Assembly: GCA_944323785.1 (NCBI GenBank)
Contig: CALUTU010000011.1
Location: forward strand, 19,759-83,758
DNA from: an uncultured Bacteroidales bacterium
Lineage (GTDB): Bacteria; Bacteroidota; Bacteroidia; Bacteroidales; UBA932
Reading direction: 5' to 3'
Length of the DNA: 64,000 bases
How positions within the stretch are numbered: position 1 is the first letter of the stretch; each line of letters opens with the position of its first letter. The notes beneath the pieces are model-generated. The model saw nothing but the letters and a program-made list of their open reading frames with translations. It was not told the DNA's origin and did not search any database. Made by a program: the position numbers and the translations under genes. Of this stretch, positions 45,386-55,041 are shown piece by piece.

Positions 45386-47550
45386 ATAATATGAATTACC
45401 CGCAGAACAATAACAACAAGGAGTTCCTGGAAAGGTACGCGGTCAATCTGAACCAGCGTGCCCGAGAAGGGAAGCTCGATCCCGTCATCGGCAGGGATGA
45501 GGAAATCCGGAGGGTGCTCCAGATTCTGAGCCGAAGGACGAAGAACAATCCTATACTGGTCGGTGAGCCGGGTGTCGGAAAGACGGCTATCTCGGAAGGC
45601 ATAGCCGAGAGGATAGTCAGTCAGGACGTGCCTGAAAACCTGAAGACCAAGGAGATCTATTCGCTGGACATGGGCGCCCTCGTGGCCGGTGCCAAATATC
45701 AGGGCGAGTTCGAGGAAAGGCTGAAAGGCGTTGTCAATGCCGTGATAGAGAGTCAGGGCGAGATAATCCTGTTTATCGATGAGATACACACTTTGGTGGG
45801 AGCCGGCCGCTCATCCGGTGCGATGGACGCTGCCAATATCCTGAAGCCTGCCCTGGCCCGTGGAGAGCTTAGGGCCATCGGCTCTACGACTATCGAGGAG
45901 TACCGCAAGTATTTCGAGGAGGACAAGGCTCTTGAGCGCCGTTTCCAGATGGTCATGGTGGACGAGCCTACTCCCGCGGAGTCTATTTCCATCCTCCGTG
46001 GTCTGAAGGAGAAATACGAGAACCACCACAAGGTGCATATCGACGATGACGCCATCATAGCGGCGGTGGAGCTCTCGCACAGGTATATCACGAACCGTTT
46101 CCTTCCGGACAAGGCCATCGACCTCATAGACGAGGCCGCGTCGAAGCTCCGTCTGGAGATGAACTCGGTGCCCGACCCCATCGACGAGCTGAACCGTAAG
46201 ATACGGCAGCTGGAAATCGAGAGGGAGGCCATCAAGCGTGAGGGCCGTTCACCCAAGCTGGACGAGATACAGGCTTCCATCAAGGAGTCCAAAGCTCAGT
46301 TGGAAGACCTTAACCGCAAATGGAAGGTGGAGAAAGACCTGCTGTCGCGTATTTCCCAGAAGCGTGCGGACATAGAGCAGTACAAGTTCCAGGCTGACGA
46401 GGCGGAGCGCAGCGGTGACTATGGCCGTGTGGCCGAGTTGCGGTACGGCAAGATAGCCACGGCTCAGAAGGAGATAGACGAGCTCACGGCACAGAAGGCG
46501 GCCAACCCGGACCCGCTTATCAACGAGTCGGTGGAGCCGGAGGACATAGCCGAGATAGTGTCGAAGTGGACCGGCATACCGGTGACCCGTATGCTTGAGA
46601 GCGAGAAGACCAAGCTGCTGCACATGGAGGACATGCTGCACAAGAGAGTGGTGGGTCAGGATGAGGCCGTGCGTGCCGTGGCCGATGCTGTGCGCAGAAG
46701 CCGTGCCGGACTGCAGAACGAGAAGAGGCCCATAGGCTCGTTCATGTTCCTCGGTACCACCGGTGTAGGTAAGACAGAGCTGGCCAAGGCCCTTGCCGAG
46801 GCCCTGTTCAATGACGAGAACATGATGACCCGTATCGACATGAGCGAGTACCAGGAAAGGCACAGTGTCTCCCGTCTGGTCGGTGCGCCTCCGGGATACG
46901 TCGGATACGATGAGGGTGGCCAGCTGACAGAGGCAGTGCGCCGCAAGCCCTATTCGGTGATCCTGCTGGACGAGATTGAAAAGGCGCATCCTGACGTGTT
47001 CAATATCCTGCTGCAGGTGCTGGACGACGGCCGTCTGACCGACAACAAGGGCCGTACGGTGGACTTCAAGAACACCATCCTGATCATGACCTCCAACGTC
47101 GGAGCCGAGGTGATACAGGAGTACATGCAGCGAATCGAACACATCGACGACAAGGCTTCGAGGACCGATGTCCTGGAGGAATGCCGCCGGGCCGTCATCG
47201 ATATCCTCAAGAAGACCATGCGTCCGGAGTTCATCAACCGTATCGACGAGATCATCATGTTCGAGCCTCTGACCCGCAAGGACATACTCGGCATCCTGAA
47301 CCTCCAGCTGAACGCTCTGAGGAAGAAGATGGAAGAGCACGGCATATCGATAGAGTTCAGTCAGAAGTTTATCGACTATATGTCCGAGAAGGGTTATGAC
47401 CCGGCCTACGGTGCCCGTCCCATCAAGCGTATCCTCCAGCGCGAGCTGGTCAATATGCTGGCCAAGGATCTCATCGAGGGTTCTGTCTCCAAGGACAAGC
47501 CTGTACTGGTGGATATTTCCGGAGACCAGATTGTCATCACCTCGAAGTAA
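45382..47550 (+). CDS. clpB: ClpB-type AAA+ disaggregase without the N-terminal Clp_N domain
   Basis: 722 residues, against about 860 for full ClpB. After a short Asn-rich start the first AAA+ module begins at once, with Walker A GEPGVGKT at 61-68. The coiled-coil middle domain is present (about 255-385), as is the second module with [18 protein letters not shown] and the sensor-2 GARPIKR. Lack of the IGL/IGF loop of ClpA/ClpC and presence of the middle domain mark it as ClpB. It rescues aggregated proteins with DnaK. The missing N domain matches the short isoform made in other bacteria by internal initiation. Upstream DNA holds no Clp_N coding sequence. Confidence 0.9.
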   Translation: MNNMNYPQNNNNKEFLERYAVNLNQRAREGKLDPVIGRDEEIRRVLQILSRRTKNNPILVGEPGVGKTAISEGIAERIVSQDVPENLKTKEIYSLDMGALVAGAKYQGEFEERLKGVVNAVIESQGEIILFIDEIHTLVGAGRSSGAMDAANILKPALARGELRAIGSTTIEEYRKYFEEDKALERRFQMVMVDEPTPAESISILRGLKEKYENHHKVHIDDDAIIAAVELSHRYITNRFLPDKAIDLIDEAASKLRLEMNSVPDPIDELNRKIRQLEIEREAIKREGRSPKLDEIQASIKESKAQLEDLNRKWKVEKDLLSRISQKRADIEQYKFQADEAERSGDYGRVAELRYGKIATAQKEIDELTAQKAANPDPLINESVEPEDIAEIVSKWTGIPVTRMLESEKTKLLHMEDMLHKRVVGQDEAVRAVADAVRRSRAGLQNEKRPIGSFMFLGTTGVGKTELAKALAEALFNDENMMTRIDMSEYQERHSVSRLVGAPPGYVGYDEGGQLTEAVRRKPYSVILLDEIEKAHPDVFNILLQVLDDGRLTDNKGRTVDFKNTILIMTSNVGAEVIQEYMQRIEHIDDKASRTDVLEECRRAVIDILKKTMRPEFINRIDEIIMFEPLTRKDILGILNLQLNALRKKMEEHGISIEFSQKFIDYMSEKGYDPAYGARPIKRILQRELVNMLAKDLIEGSVSKDKPVLVDISGDQIVITSK

Positions 47551-47569
47551 TGCAGGAATTAGCCGGATT

Positions 47570-47608
47570 AAAGGGTTGGAGTCCCATCGTCGGATTCCAG
47601 CCCTTTTT
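47570..47608 (+). terminator. Intrinsic terminator of clpB
   Basis: AAAGGGTTGGA and TCCAGCCCTTT pair with one wobble and are followed by a T-run. It lies 20 bp after the clpB stop. Confidence 0.8.
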
Positions 47609-47957
47609 CAATATATCTCCTGCAAGTCTTTTTTAGTTCCGGATTATGTGAAAAATTCTATCTTTTTTCTTCTTTGATGAGATGCACTCAATGGATTTGG
47701 GTTAAAAAGTTCCTGTCCGGGAAGCGGCGGCGCCGAGTGTCCGTTCCTCAGAATGGCGTGTTCGGGGAACGGAAACGGTAAACTGAGTAACACCTGTGAA
47801 ATGCAATATTGTGATTTACAATGCTTTATGAGTGCAACCCGTGTCTCATGTTGACTTCAGATACGTCGATAAGAACAGGCGATTTTTATAAATTATTGAT
47901 TATCATTGAATTGTGAGTGACGGTCTGCTGCTGTACCAACAGTTACAATAGCAGTGA
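47609..47957. other. Non-coding region between clpB and a nucleotidyltransferase gene
   Basis: No gene is seen. TCCGTTCC (47740-47747) and GGAACGGA (47766-47773) form an 8-bp inverted repeat. The rest is A/T-rich with no other clear signal. Confidence 0.4.
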
Positions 47958-48278
47958 CTATTGATCATCCTTTTGGTGTTTCCGGTAGATGGTGATGCCG
48001 GTGGAGAGTATCTGCGAGACAAGTGCTTCGTTCCTGAGTGAGTTCAGTATCGAGATGTCGAACTGGTACGGAAGAAGCAGGTCATCTATTGCCAAGGACA
48101 GTCGGACAAGATTCTCATGAGTGAGATCATCCCCAGTCAGAGTAATATCGACATCGGAAAACGGCTTATATGTGCCCTTTGCTCTTGATCCATAGAGGAT
48201 TACGGTCTCAATATGTCCATCCGCCGCAAAGAGCTGCTTTAGTCGGTTAATCTCTATGTCTTTGAGTCCGAACGGCAT
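47958..48278 (-). CDS. Minimal nucleotidyltransferase (MNT), HI0073/MntA-like
   Basis: 106 residues. The active-site pattern GSRAKGTYKPFSDVDI has the GS and both Asp of the polymerase-beta superfamily. This small class pairs with HI0074- or HEPN-type partners, usually as toxin-antitoxin modules in which the MNT AMPylates the partner. The partner gene lies 5 bp upstream on the same strand. Confidence 0.85.
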   Translation of the reverse strand: MPFGLKDIEINRLKQLFAADGHIETVILYGSRAKGTYKPFSDVDITLTGDDLTHENLVRLSLAIDDLLLPYQFDISILNSLRNEALVSQILSTGITIYRKHQKDDQ

Positions 48279-48283
48279 GGTAA

Positions 48284-48736
48284 TCAGAATAATGTAGGTT
48301 CAGTATCGTGCTCTTTGCTTAGCAGCAGCGACATCCTCTTTTCAAAGTCCTGAAAGAGCGGGAAGTAAACATTCAATATAGACAGATAGATATTCCCGGA
48401 TATGTCATCATCGTACAGATGTGATGTCTGATTGCGGTCAATTATTGACTCCATCCAGCGGGAATCCGAGATCAGCCCTATCTCCAGTGCGCGCCTGAAA
48501 GCGTCACGGGAACCTTTTATATCGGAATATCCCTGATATTCAGCATAGTCTTTCATGACTTTCCAGGCCAGTTCATGTGTGTATTCAAACCGTTGGATGA
48601 GTCCTTCCTTGATAAGGTCGTCCACATCCTCGTCCCATTCCATTTGCCTTTGGACGATGTCCACAGCTTGGGACAGTCGTCCCAAAGCCTTGCGGTAATT
48701 ATTGAATCTCTGTTCCCAGCGGATATCATCACTCAT
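48284..48736 (-). CDS. HI0074-family nucleotidyltransferase partner
   Basis: 150 residues from ATG 48736. All-helical, with RWEQRFNNYRKALGRL at the start, IQRFEYTHELAWKVMKDY and SRDAFRRALEIGLI in the middle; these match the NTase_sub_bind (HI0074) family. It acts with the MNT protein encoded 5 bp later. A -7 box TATTTTTG is on the reverse strand at 48762-48769. Toxin-antitoxin function is probable but unproven for this subtype. Confidence 0.85.
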   Translation of the reverse strand: MSDDIRWEQRFNNYRKALGRLSQAVDIVQRQMEWDEDVDDLIKEGLIQRFEYTHELAWKVMKDYAEYQGYSDIKGSRDAFRRALEIGLISDSRWMESIIDRNQTSHLYDDDISGNIYLSILNVYFPLFQDFEKRMSLLLSKEHDTEPTLF

Positions 48737-48983
48737 AATATGAAGTTTTGTAAACCGAGTACAAAAATAGAGAAATCCGGCGATTTCTACTATTTTTGTC
48801 ATCAAAAGAACTGACTCATGAAGTATCCTGTTTCCACGATGCAGGCGTAGTTATAGAGTCGTGGGATGCTTTGTCCGCATACCTGTTGTGCTCCATGATG
48901 TCGTCTTGATAGAAGAACGCCTCAGAAGAACTGCAGGGGAAGCATCCGCGGGATATTTTTACGGAAAAAGTGAAACGGATTGT

Positions 48984-48991
48984 TATATTTG
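48984..48991 (+). promoter_or_regulatory. -7 box of lysO
   Basis: TATATTTG fits the consensus and lies 20 bp before ATG 49012. It rules out the upstream in-frame starts, which would be in or ahead of the promoter. Confidence 0.6.
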
Positions 48992-49011
48992 CGCGGCAAA
49001 ATTTTAAGACG

Positions 49012-49965
49012 ATGTTCGCGGTTTTCGGATTTCTGGCAGGCGGTTTGATTGCCGGATGGTGTCTCAGGCGCAGAAGGTTCGCATGGACGGGCAGGCTGTC
49101 AGTCTTTCTTATATGGCTGCTGCTTTTTCTTCTCGGTCTGGAGGCCGGAGGCAACAGAATGGTGATGCAGAGTCTGCCGTCACTTGGGCTGGAGGCTTTG
49201 GGCGTGGCCGTGGCATGCGCTGCGGGAAGCTGTGTTATGGCCTTGCTGTTGTGGACCTTTGTCAGGAAACGCGGTGCTTCGGATGATCGGAAAGGTATGC
49301 ACGGAGAATCCGGCTCCGGAAAATCTACGGCCGGGAGCGATGGCGGCACCGGGTTGAGGGCTGTGGCAGACAGTATCGTGATCGTGGCATTCTTCGCAGC
49401 CGGGATTCTGTGCGGGCTGTATGGACTGCTTCCGTTTGATGTCACCGAAACCGGTATAGCCGTGTACGCCCTGTATGCCCTGATATTCGTTGTGGGCTTC
49501 AGTATCGGCAACAGTCCGGATGTCATAGGCAGTTTCCGCAGACTCAGTCCGGGACTTGCCTTGCTGCCGTTGTGTACTGTCATCGGGACTCTGGCCGCTT
49601 CCGCTCTGATGGGACTGCTGCTTCCGCACCGCAGTGTCCAGGAGACTATGGCAGTCGGCTCCGGATTTGCCTACTATTCGCTTTCCAGTATCATCATAAC
49701 GGAGTATAAAGGAGCCGAACTGGGCACTGTCGCGCTCGTTGCCAATATTGTCCGCGAGTTCATTACCCTTCTGGCAGCCCCACTGCTGGCACGATGGTTC
49801 GGTCCATTGGCTCCCATAGCTGCCGGAGGAGCCACTACTGCGGATGTCACCCTGCCGATAATAACCAATACTTGTGGAGAACGGTATGCCGTCCTGTCCA
49901 TATATCATGGGTTCGTAGTGGATTTTTCCGTCCCTTTTCTGGTGACATTTTTCTGCGTTTTGTGA
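49012..49965 (+). CDS. lysO: LysO-family lysine exporter
   Basis: 317 residues from ATG 49012 with eight to nine membrane helices. Conserved marks of the family are LLLFLLGLEAGGN, FVVGFSIGNSPDVIG-type segment, SGFAYYSLSSIIITEYKGAELGTVAL and GGATTADVTLPIITNTCG. It exports lysine and toxic analogues such as thialysine. Its 3' end overlaps the -33 element of the pyrE promoter. Confidence 0.85.
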   Translation: MFAVFGFLAGGLIAGWCLRRRRFAWTGRLSVFLIWLLLFLLGLEAGGNRMVMQSLPSLGLEALGVAVACAAGSCVMALLLWTFVRKRGASDDRKGMHGESGSGKSTAGSDGGTGLRAVADSIVIVAFFAAGILCGLYGLLPFDVTETGIAVYALYALIFVVGFSIGNSPDVIGSFRRLSPGLALLPLCTVIGTLAASALMGLLLPHRSVQETMAVGSGFAYYSLSSIIITEYKGAELGTVALVANIVREFITLLAAPLLARWFGPLAPIAAGGATTADVTLPIITNTCGERYAVLSIYHGFVVDFSVPFLVTFFCVL

Positions 49966-49991
49966 TTTCTGAATAAAAATTACTAACTTTG
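49959..49991 (+). promoter_or_regulatory. Promoter of the pyrE unit
   Basis: TTTG at 49959-49962 and TAACTTTG at 49984-49991 match -33 and -7 with a 21-bp spacer. The -33 overlaps the last codons of lysO. Confidence 0.65.
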
Positions 49992-50008
49992 AACGATTTT
50001 TGAAGGAT

Positions 50009-50656
50009 ATGCGTATGGAAAATCTGGAATATAAGATTGCAAAGGGACTGCTGGATATCGAGGCAGTCAAGCTCAGTCCTGAAAAGCCTTTTCTCTGGGC
50101 ATCCGGACTTCACTCACCCATTTATTGCGACAACCGCAAGGCCCTGTCCTATCCCGAGTTCCGCAAGACTATCTGCGAGTCGATGATCGAGGTCATCAAG
50201 GCGGACTTCAAGAAAGTGGACGTGATAGCCGGCGTGGCTACGGGCGCTATCGCTTACGGAGCCATCGTCGCAGAGATGCTGGGCAAGCCGTTTGTGTATA
50301 TCCGCTCCAAGGCCAAGGACCATGGCATGGGCAACCAGGTGGAAGGTGTCCTCCATCAGGGTGAGAGCGTGGTGGTCATCGAAGACCTTATCTCTACCGG
50401 TCAGAGCAGTCTGGCGGCTGTGGACGCGCTTCTCAAGTGTGGGGTACATGTCGCAGGCATGATCGCCATCTTCTCCTACAATTTCGACCGTTCGCGCCGC
50501 GCTTTCGAGAATGCTGACGTAGAGCTGCACACTCTTTCCAATTATGACACCCTCATAGATGTGGCCGTCGATACCGGCTATGTGAAGGAAGAGGATGCCA
50601 AGATGCTGAAGGAGTGGCGTTACGATCCTGACAAATGGAGCAAGGATCATGAGTGA
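50009..50656 (+). CDS. pyrE: Orotate phosphoribosyltransferase
   Basis: 215 residues from ATG 50009; ATG 50015 is also possible. The PRPP loop is VVVIEDLISTGQSSL. FLWASGLHSPIYCDNR, GVATGAIAYGAIVAE and YIRSKAKDHGMGNQVEG are family signatures. It makes orotidine monophosphate in pyrimidine synthesis. Its stop lies inside the start of the next gene (8-bp overlap). Confidence 0.96.
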   Translation: MRMENLEYKIAKGLLDIEAVKLSPEKPFLWASGLHSPIYCDNRKALSYPEFRKTICESMIEVIKADFKKVDVIAGVATGAIAYGAIVAEMLGKPFVYIRSKAKDHGMGNQVEGVLHQGESVVVIEDLISTGQSSLAAVDALLKCGVHVAGMIAIFSYNFDRSRRAFENADVELHTLSNYDTLIDVAVDTGYVKEEDAKMLKEWRYDPDKWSKDHE

Positions 50657-51116
50657 GACCAGCGTTAAGGGTCGTGAGGTGCTGCTCAAGCGGCCTCCTA
50701 TGACCATATTCAGTCTGTTCTCCGACCTGAGCCTCCTGGTGCAGAATGTTCCCGAGGAGTACGGCGGCAAGATACAGGCCGACAAGGACAGTGTGCATAT
50801 TGAGTACAAGGGCATCAAGTTCGGTATTGTCGTAGACAGGCGCGAGCCGTTCTCGCTGGTGGTGCTCAAGGATGACGGCCAGTCTTTCCTGCCGTTCACG
50901 ATATCGTTCTTCATGGATCCTGTCGGCATAGACTCGACTCTGTTCCATATAGAGCTTACGGCCGAACTCAACTTCATGATGAAGATGATGATCGGCAACA
51001 AGCTGCAGGAGATGGTGGACAGCATTACCGACCAGATAGAGAAGGCCATCAACAGTTTGGCAGCCGGTCAGAGTGTGGACTTCTCCGACATCAAGCCGCC
51101 GGTCAGTTTCAGCTGA
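50649..51116 (+). CDS. SRPBCC/START-like domain protein
   Basis: 155 residues, overlapping pyrE by 8 bp. The pattern of strands (SVHIEYKGIKFGIVV, FSLVVLKDDG, LPFTISFFMDP) followed by a long C-terminal helix (MMKMMIGNKLQEMVDSITDQIEKAI) fits the SRPBCC hydrophobic-pocket fold. Ligand and role are unknown. The coupling with pyrE and the rRNA methyltransferase is common in Bacteroidales. Confidence 0.7.
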   Translation: MSETSVKGREVLLKRPPMTIFSLFSDLSLLVQNVPEEYGGKIQADKDSVHIEYKGIKFGIVVDRREPFSLVVLKDDGQSFLPFTISFFMDPVGIDSTLFHIELTAELNFMMKMMIGNKLQEMVDSITDQIEKAINSLAAGQSVDFSDIKPPVSFS

Positions 51117-51130
51117 CGGCTGTGGATTCG

Positions 51131-52543
51131 ATGCCGATGCTGCCGGAACAGTTTATAGCACAGCTTACACTCTCCCTCGGTCCTGAAAGAGCGGGGGAGG
51201 TTCTTTATTTTATTCAGAATACGGCTCCATCAGTTGCCGTACGGCTCAATCCGTTCAAGATGCCTTCTGCAGACATGAGTGCTGATCAGGCTGTCTGTGA
51301 CGCTTTGTCCTGGCTTCCGGTTGACAGAGCGCGCAGGACATTCTCGCAATGGGGCAGTTTCCTGGAGACCCGTCCCGAATTCTATCTGGATCCGCTCTTT
51401 CATGCCGGTACATATTACGTCCAGGAGGCTTCTTCCATGTATCTCGAGAGGATTTTCCCGATTATGAGGCAGATGAGGGAAGACCGTCCTTCCGGAGCAT
51501 TTGCCGTGCTGGACTTGTGTGCTGCTCCTGGCGGCAAGACCACGCATCTGCTGTCCATGCTGCGGGATATTCCCACATCGTTTCTGGTGAGCAACGAAGT
51601 CATCCGTTCCCGGGCATCCGTGCTGTGTGAGAACGTCTCCAAGTGGGGGGCCGCCAATGTCATTGTCACCAACAATGATCCGGTGGATTTTGCAGATATT
51701 CCGGGATGTTTCGATGTGATTGTGGCCGATGTGCCGTGCTCCGGGGAAGGGATGTTCCGCAAGGACCCGGAGTCGGTGGCCCAGTGGTCTGTGGATAATG
51801 TCCGGCTCTGTGCGGCCCGTCAGCGCCGTATCCTCTCGGACGTGCTTCCGGCTTTGCGTCCGGGCGGTCTCTTAGTGTATTCGACCTGCACCTTCAATCA
51901 TTTCGAGGATGAGGACAATGTCGCCTGGCTGGCCTCCGAATACGGCTTCGAGATTCTGGAACAGCGGCATTTCTATCCCGGAGATATCGGGGCGGGGGAG
52001 GGCTTTTTCTTTTCGGCCCTGCGCTTGCCTGGTGCAGCGGCTGATAGTCCGGCCTGTACTCAAGGAAATCGTAACCGTAAAAAATGGAACAAGGGGGATG
52101 GCAGATTCCTTTATAGGACTGCTGAAAGTCCTGGCTGGGTAAAGGAAGGTTTTCGTGTCTTCCAGAAAGGCAATATGCTGAAGGCCTTTCCGGATGAAGT
52201 GTGTGCCGTAATGCAGGCATTCGAGACTTCTTCGGGTCTGAGCATAATGATGTCCGGAACGGCAGTGGCTGAGGTCAAGGCTGGGGCATGTCAGGTGATT
52301 CAGCCTCAATACTCGTTGATCCAGAGTGAGGTTTACAGACGAAACAGTCTTCCGGAAGTGAATGTGGGGCTTGATATGGCCTTGTCCTGTATGCGTCGCG
52401 ATCCTGTCGTCCTGCACGGTGCGCCTTCCGGCTATGTCGTCCTTACGTTTTCCCCTGCAGCCGTCCCTTTCTGTATAGTCAAGAATCTCGGCAACCGCTG
52501 CAACAGCCTTCTCCCTCATTCTGTCGCTCTTCGGAAAAGGTAG
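51131..52543 (+). CDS. RsmF/RsmB-type rRNA (cytosine-C5-)-methyltransferase
   Basis: 470 residues from ATG 51131; GTG 51122 and ATG 51137 are alternatives. SAM motif I is VLDLCAAPGGKTTHLLS. The two catalytic cysteines lie in DVPCSGEGMFRKDP and VYSTCTFNHFEDED. The C-terminal PUA-like extension fits the RsmF group, which modifies 16S rRNA. It ends the pyrE unit. Confidence 0.9.
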   Translation: MPMLPEQFIAQLTLSLGPERAGEVLYFIQNTAPSVAVRLNPFKMPSADMSADQAVCDALSWLPVDRARRTFSQWGSFLETRPEFYLDPLFHAGTYYVQEASSMYLERIFPIMRQMREDRPSGAFAVLDLCAAPGGKTTHLLSMLRDIPTSFLVSNEVIRSRASVLCENVSKWGAANVIVTNNDPVDFADIPGCFDVIVADVPCSGEGMFRKDPESVAQWSVDNVRLCAARQRRILSDVLPALRPGGLLVYSTCTFNHFEDEDNVAWLASEYGFEILEQRHFYPGDIGAGEGFFFSALRLPGAAADSPACTQGNRNRKKWNKGDGRFLYRTAESPGWVKEGFRVFQKGNMLKAFPDEVCAVMQAFETSSGLSIMMSGTAVAEVKAGACQVIQPQYSLIQSEVYRRNSLPEVNVGLDMALSCMRRDPVVLHGAPSGYVVLTFSPAAVPFCIVKNLGNRCNSLLPHSVALRKR

Positions 52544-52637
52544 GTCAGTGTGGATGCGGCAGCCATATTTTCCTGAAAATCTTTGAATATCGTAGATAAT
52601 ATGTTATATTCGCCTATATTAATTAAAAGTAAGGACT

Positions 52638-54938
52638 ATGAAAAAAGGGTTTGTTTTTGCAATAATGGCATTGTTGCCGGTATACATGTCGGTGGTTACG
52701 TCATGCAGTAATGATGAGAAGAGACTCCAGCCGGAACTGAAAGCGGGCACGGAAGGAGATGTCCATGTGGCTTATGACGGAGGATGGTGTGAGTTCAAGT
52801 ATTCTGTCATCAATCCGTCGGACCAGTATGCGGTATCGGTATCCGTACCCGATACTGTGGACTGGATAACGAATGTGGATACGGAGCACGACGGTGCTGT
52901 TGCGTTCTATGTGTCTCCCAATATGCTTGGGGCGGAGCGGACAGCGGAACTTCTGCTGGCTTATGGTCCGTCTACCTTGACTTTCAATGTAGTGCAGGAC
53001 GGTGCTGAGGGAGAGACTTCGGATCAGTTTTCGTTTGTCATCGACAATCTGACCTCGTCTTCGGTTTCCTATACGGTCATTCCGGTCGATTCCGACAGGA
53101 CATATCTGAGCCTTGTCATAGGAAAAGGCTATATGGACGGTTTTGAATCCAACGATGAGTTCTTCAAGTATATTATGGATTATCTGAGCACTACGGCATC
53201 TTCCTTAGGTATGAATCTGGGCAGTTTCCTTGAGAAAGAGGTGCTTTATAAGGGCGAGTCCTCGGATTTCGTGTTCTATGATCTGGAGGCAGAGACCGAA
53301 TACTACATGTTCGCATACGGAATGACTGTAATGGGTGAGACCACTACCGGGATCAGCCGTAAGGCGTTCAAGACACAGACAAAGGCTCAGAGTGACTGTG
53401 TCGTGGAGCTGAGTACGGACGTGTCGGGCAATAAAGTCACTGTCAAGGCCAGTCCTTCGGATCCTGAGCAGGCGTATTACATTAACTTGATGGAAGCCGA
53501 TGATTTCCTGAAATTCTATGGCGGGGAGTGGCCTGGCGCTGCGGAGATGTTCATGTCGGATGAGATATTCCTGATGAGAATGCGGGACGGTATGACGGAT
53601 GAGCAGATATTCGAGGAATTGGCCAACTTCGGGGAAAAGGAGGTAGAGTTCACGGAACTGAATGCGGAAAAGGATTACTATGCGTTCGCCTGTGCGATAG
53701 GAGAAGATTGCAGTGTGATAGGAGAGGTTACAGTGAAAGATTTCACTACCGGTTCTATTGAGCAGTCAGACAATATTATAGAGTTTGAGGTGGATAAGCT
53801 GGGAGTGAACTATGCGGAAGTGTCCGTTTATCCGTCCAATCTGGATCCTTTTGTTCCACTTATTGAGAAGGCGGTCATATTCAAGGGAATGGAGGATGAC
53901 GCAATTATCAGGTCAGTACTTGAGGAGTACGGTGACAATCTTTCATACCTTGTAAAGACAGGCCACGGAGTGATGTACAGAAGCGATCTTGAGCCGGAAA
54001 CAGAGTATATGGTCTATGCTTTCGGTTACGATTACGGTGTGCCTACCACACAGCTGTTCACGCATACGTTCACCACACTGAATGAGGTGGATCCGTCGTC
54101 ACTTGTATTTGACTTTGAAATAAAGGATGTGACACAGCGCGGTGCTACTGTGACCGTATATCCCGAGCCTGAAAACGCAAGGTATTACTGGAATCTTGTG
54201 GAGGCGGGCAATTCTCAGGAAGATGTGATCGGAATCATAAATGCCGAGTACGAGTACTATCTTGGACTTGGATATGTCAGGGACATGGTGGACTACATGT
54301 CCAAGTTGACGACTACCGGAGAATCCTCCTCGACATTCAAGACGCTTGACTCCGACACAGAGTACAAGCCGTTCGCAGTGGGAGTCTATGCTGAAACAGG
54401 CGAACTGGCTACGGAAATTTACTTCGGGGATATTTTCCGTACGGAGATACTTGTCCCTGCCGATGTGCATATCGACCTCAATGTGGACGAATATTATGAC
54501 GGAGACGAGGTCGCTGAGAAGTATCCCGCCTTGGGTGATGCCGCCGGCTATGCAGTGGTTCCTGTAAGCACGGAAGTAAGTGACGGTACAGCCAATTACT
54601 ACTATCATATTTTTGAAGGAGACTGCTCTGATAAGGATTATCTCTCAGATGAGAGGATAATAGATGAACTTTATCCAAGAGGAGTCAAGAATGAGCCGGA
54701 ATATGTTTTCTATGCTCCATGGAATACTGTCATTACTCTTATGGGTGTGGCTGAGGATGCTGAAGGCAACTTCGGTCCTGTCACGAGGATAGTGCTGAAT
54801 TTCTCAAAGAGCGGTGTGTCTCCTGTGGACGGCTTCAATCCTTATGGCGTGACGGCAACTGCGTCCCGTACCGTTACTGAAGTGCCGGAGGTAAGTGAGA
54901 CCGTCAGGAGAATCCAGCCTTTCGGCAGCATTGATTGA
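52638..54938 (+). CDS. Large lipoprotein with BACON-like and repeated Fn3-like modules
   Basis: 766 residues. The lipobox is VVTSC, followed by SNDEKR. Residues 40-125 look like a BACON domain (GGWCEFKYSVINPSD, ERTAELLLAYG, TFNVVQDG). Then come about five modules of roughly 120 residues, each with a strand pattern ending in a tripeptide-like LxxxTEYxxFAxG (LEAETEYYMFAYG, LNAEKDYYAFACA, LEPETEYMVYAFG, LDSDTEYKPFAVG). These read as Fn3-like repeats. It is likely an exposed outer-membrane binding protein. No SusC/SusD pair is adjacent, so a polysaccharide-utilisation role is unsupported. Confidence 0.75.
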   Translation: MKKGFVFAIMALLPVYMSVVTSCSNDEKRLQPELKAGTEGDVHVAYDGGWCEFKYSVINPSDQYAVSVSVPDTVDWITNVDTEHDGAVAFYVSPNMLGAERTAELLLAYGPSTLTFNVVQDGAEGETSDQFSFVIDNLTSSSVSYTVIPVDSDRTYLSLVIGKGYMDGFESNDEFFKYIMDYLSTTASSLGMNLGSFLEKEVLYKGESSDFVFYDLEAETEYYMFAYGMTVMGETTTGISRKAFKTQTKAQSDCVVELSTDVSGNKVTVKASPSDPEQAYYINLMEADDFLKFYGGEWPGAAEMFMSDEIFLMRMRDGMTDEQIFEELANFGEKEVEFTELNAEKDYYAFACAIGEDCSVIGEVTVKDFTTGSIEQSDNIIEFEVDKLGVNYAEVSVYPSNLDPFVPLIEKAVIFKGMEDDAIIRSVLEEYGDNLSYLVKTGHGVMYRSDLEPETEYMVYAFGYDYGVPTTQLFTHTFTTLNEVDPSSLVFDFEIKDVTQRGATVTVYPEPENARYYWNLVEAGNSQEDVIGIINAEYEYYLGLGYVRDMVDYMSKLTTTGESSSTFKTLDSDTEYKPFAVGVYAETGELATEIYFGDIFRTEILVPADVHIDLNVDEYYDGDEVAEKYPALGDAAGYAVVPVSTEVSDGTANYYYHIFEGDCSDKDYLSDERIIDELYPRGVKNEPEYVFYAPWNTVITLMGVAEDAEGNFGPVTRIVLNFSKSGVSPVDGFNPYGVTATASRTVTEVPEVSETVRRIQPFGSID

Positions 54939-54959
54939 ATTTCCGTACCGCAAGATTGA

Positions 54960-55008
54960 TGAAGTCCCCCGAAAGCTGTGATCCGGCTTTCGGGGGACTT
55001 CATTTTTT
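54960..55008. terminator. Strong bidirectional terminator
   Basis: Two perfect 17-bp arms (54960-54976 and 54986-55002) around a 9-nt loop, G/C-rich at the centre, followed by six T on the forward strand. It lies between two convergent lipoprotein genes and can end both transcripts. Confidence 0.9.
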
Positions 55009-55041
55009 GTCGCTTATGGGCAGGTTATTTGTCTAACCTTG

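Noticed and set aside
46249-47340. A 363-codon open frame antisense to clpB
   Set aside because: Composition follows the reverse of the clpB codons; no start signal or domain is visible.
47891-47913. Second Fur-like site (TGATTATCATT)
   Set aside because: It has only a partial match and does not lie upstream of any gene start.
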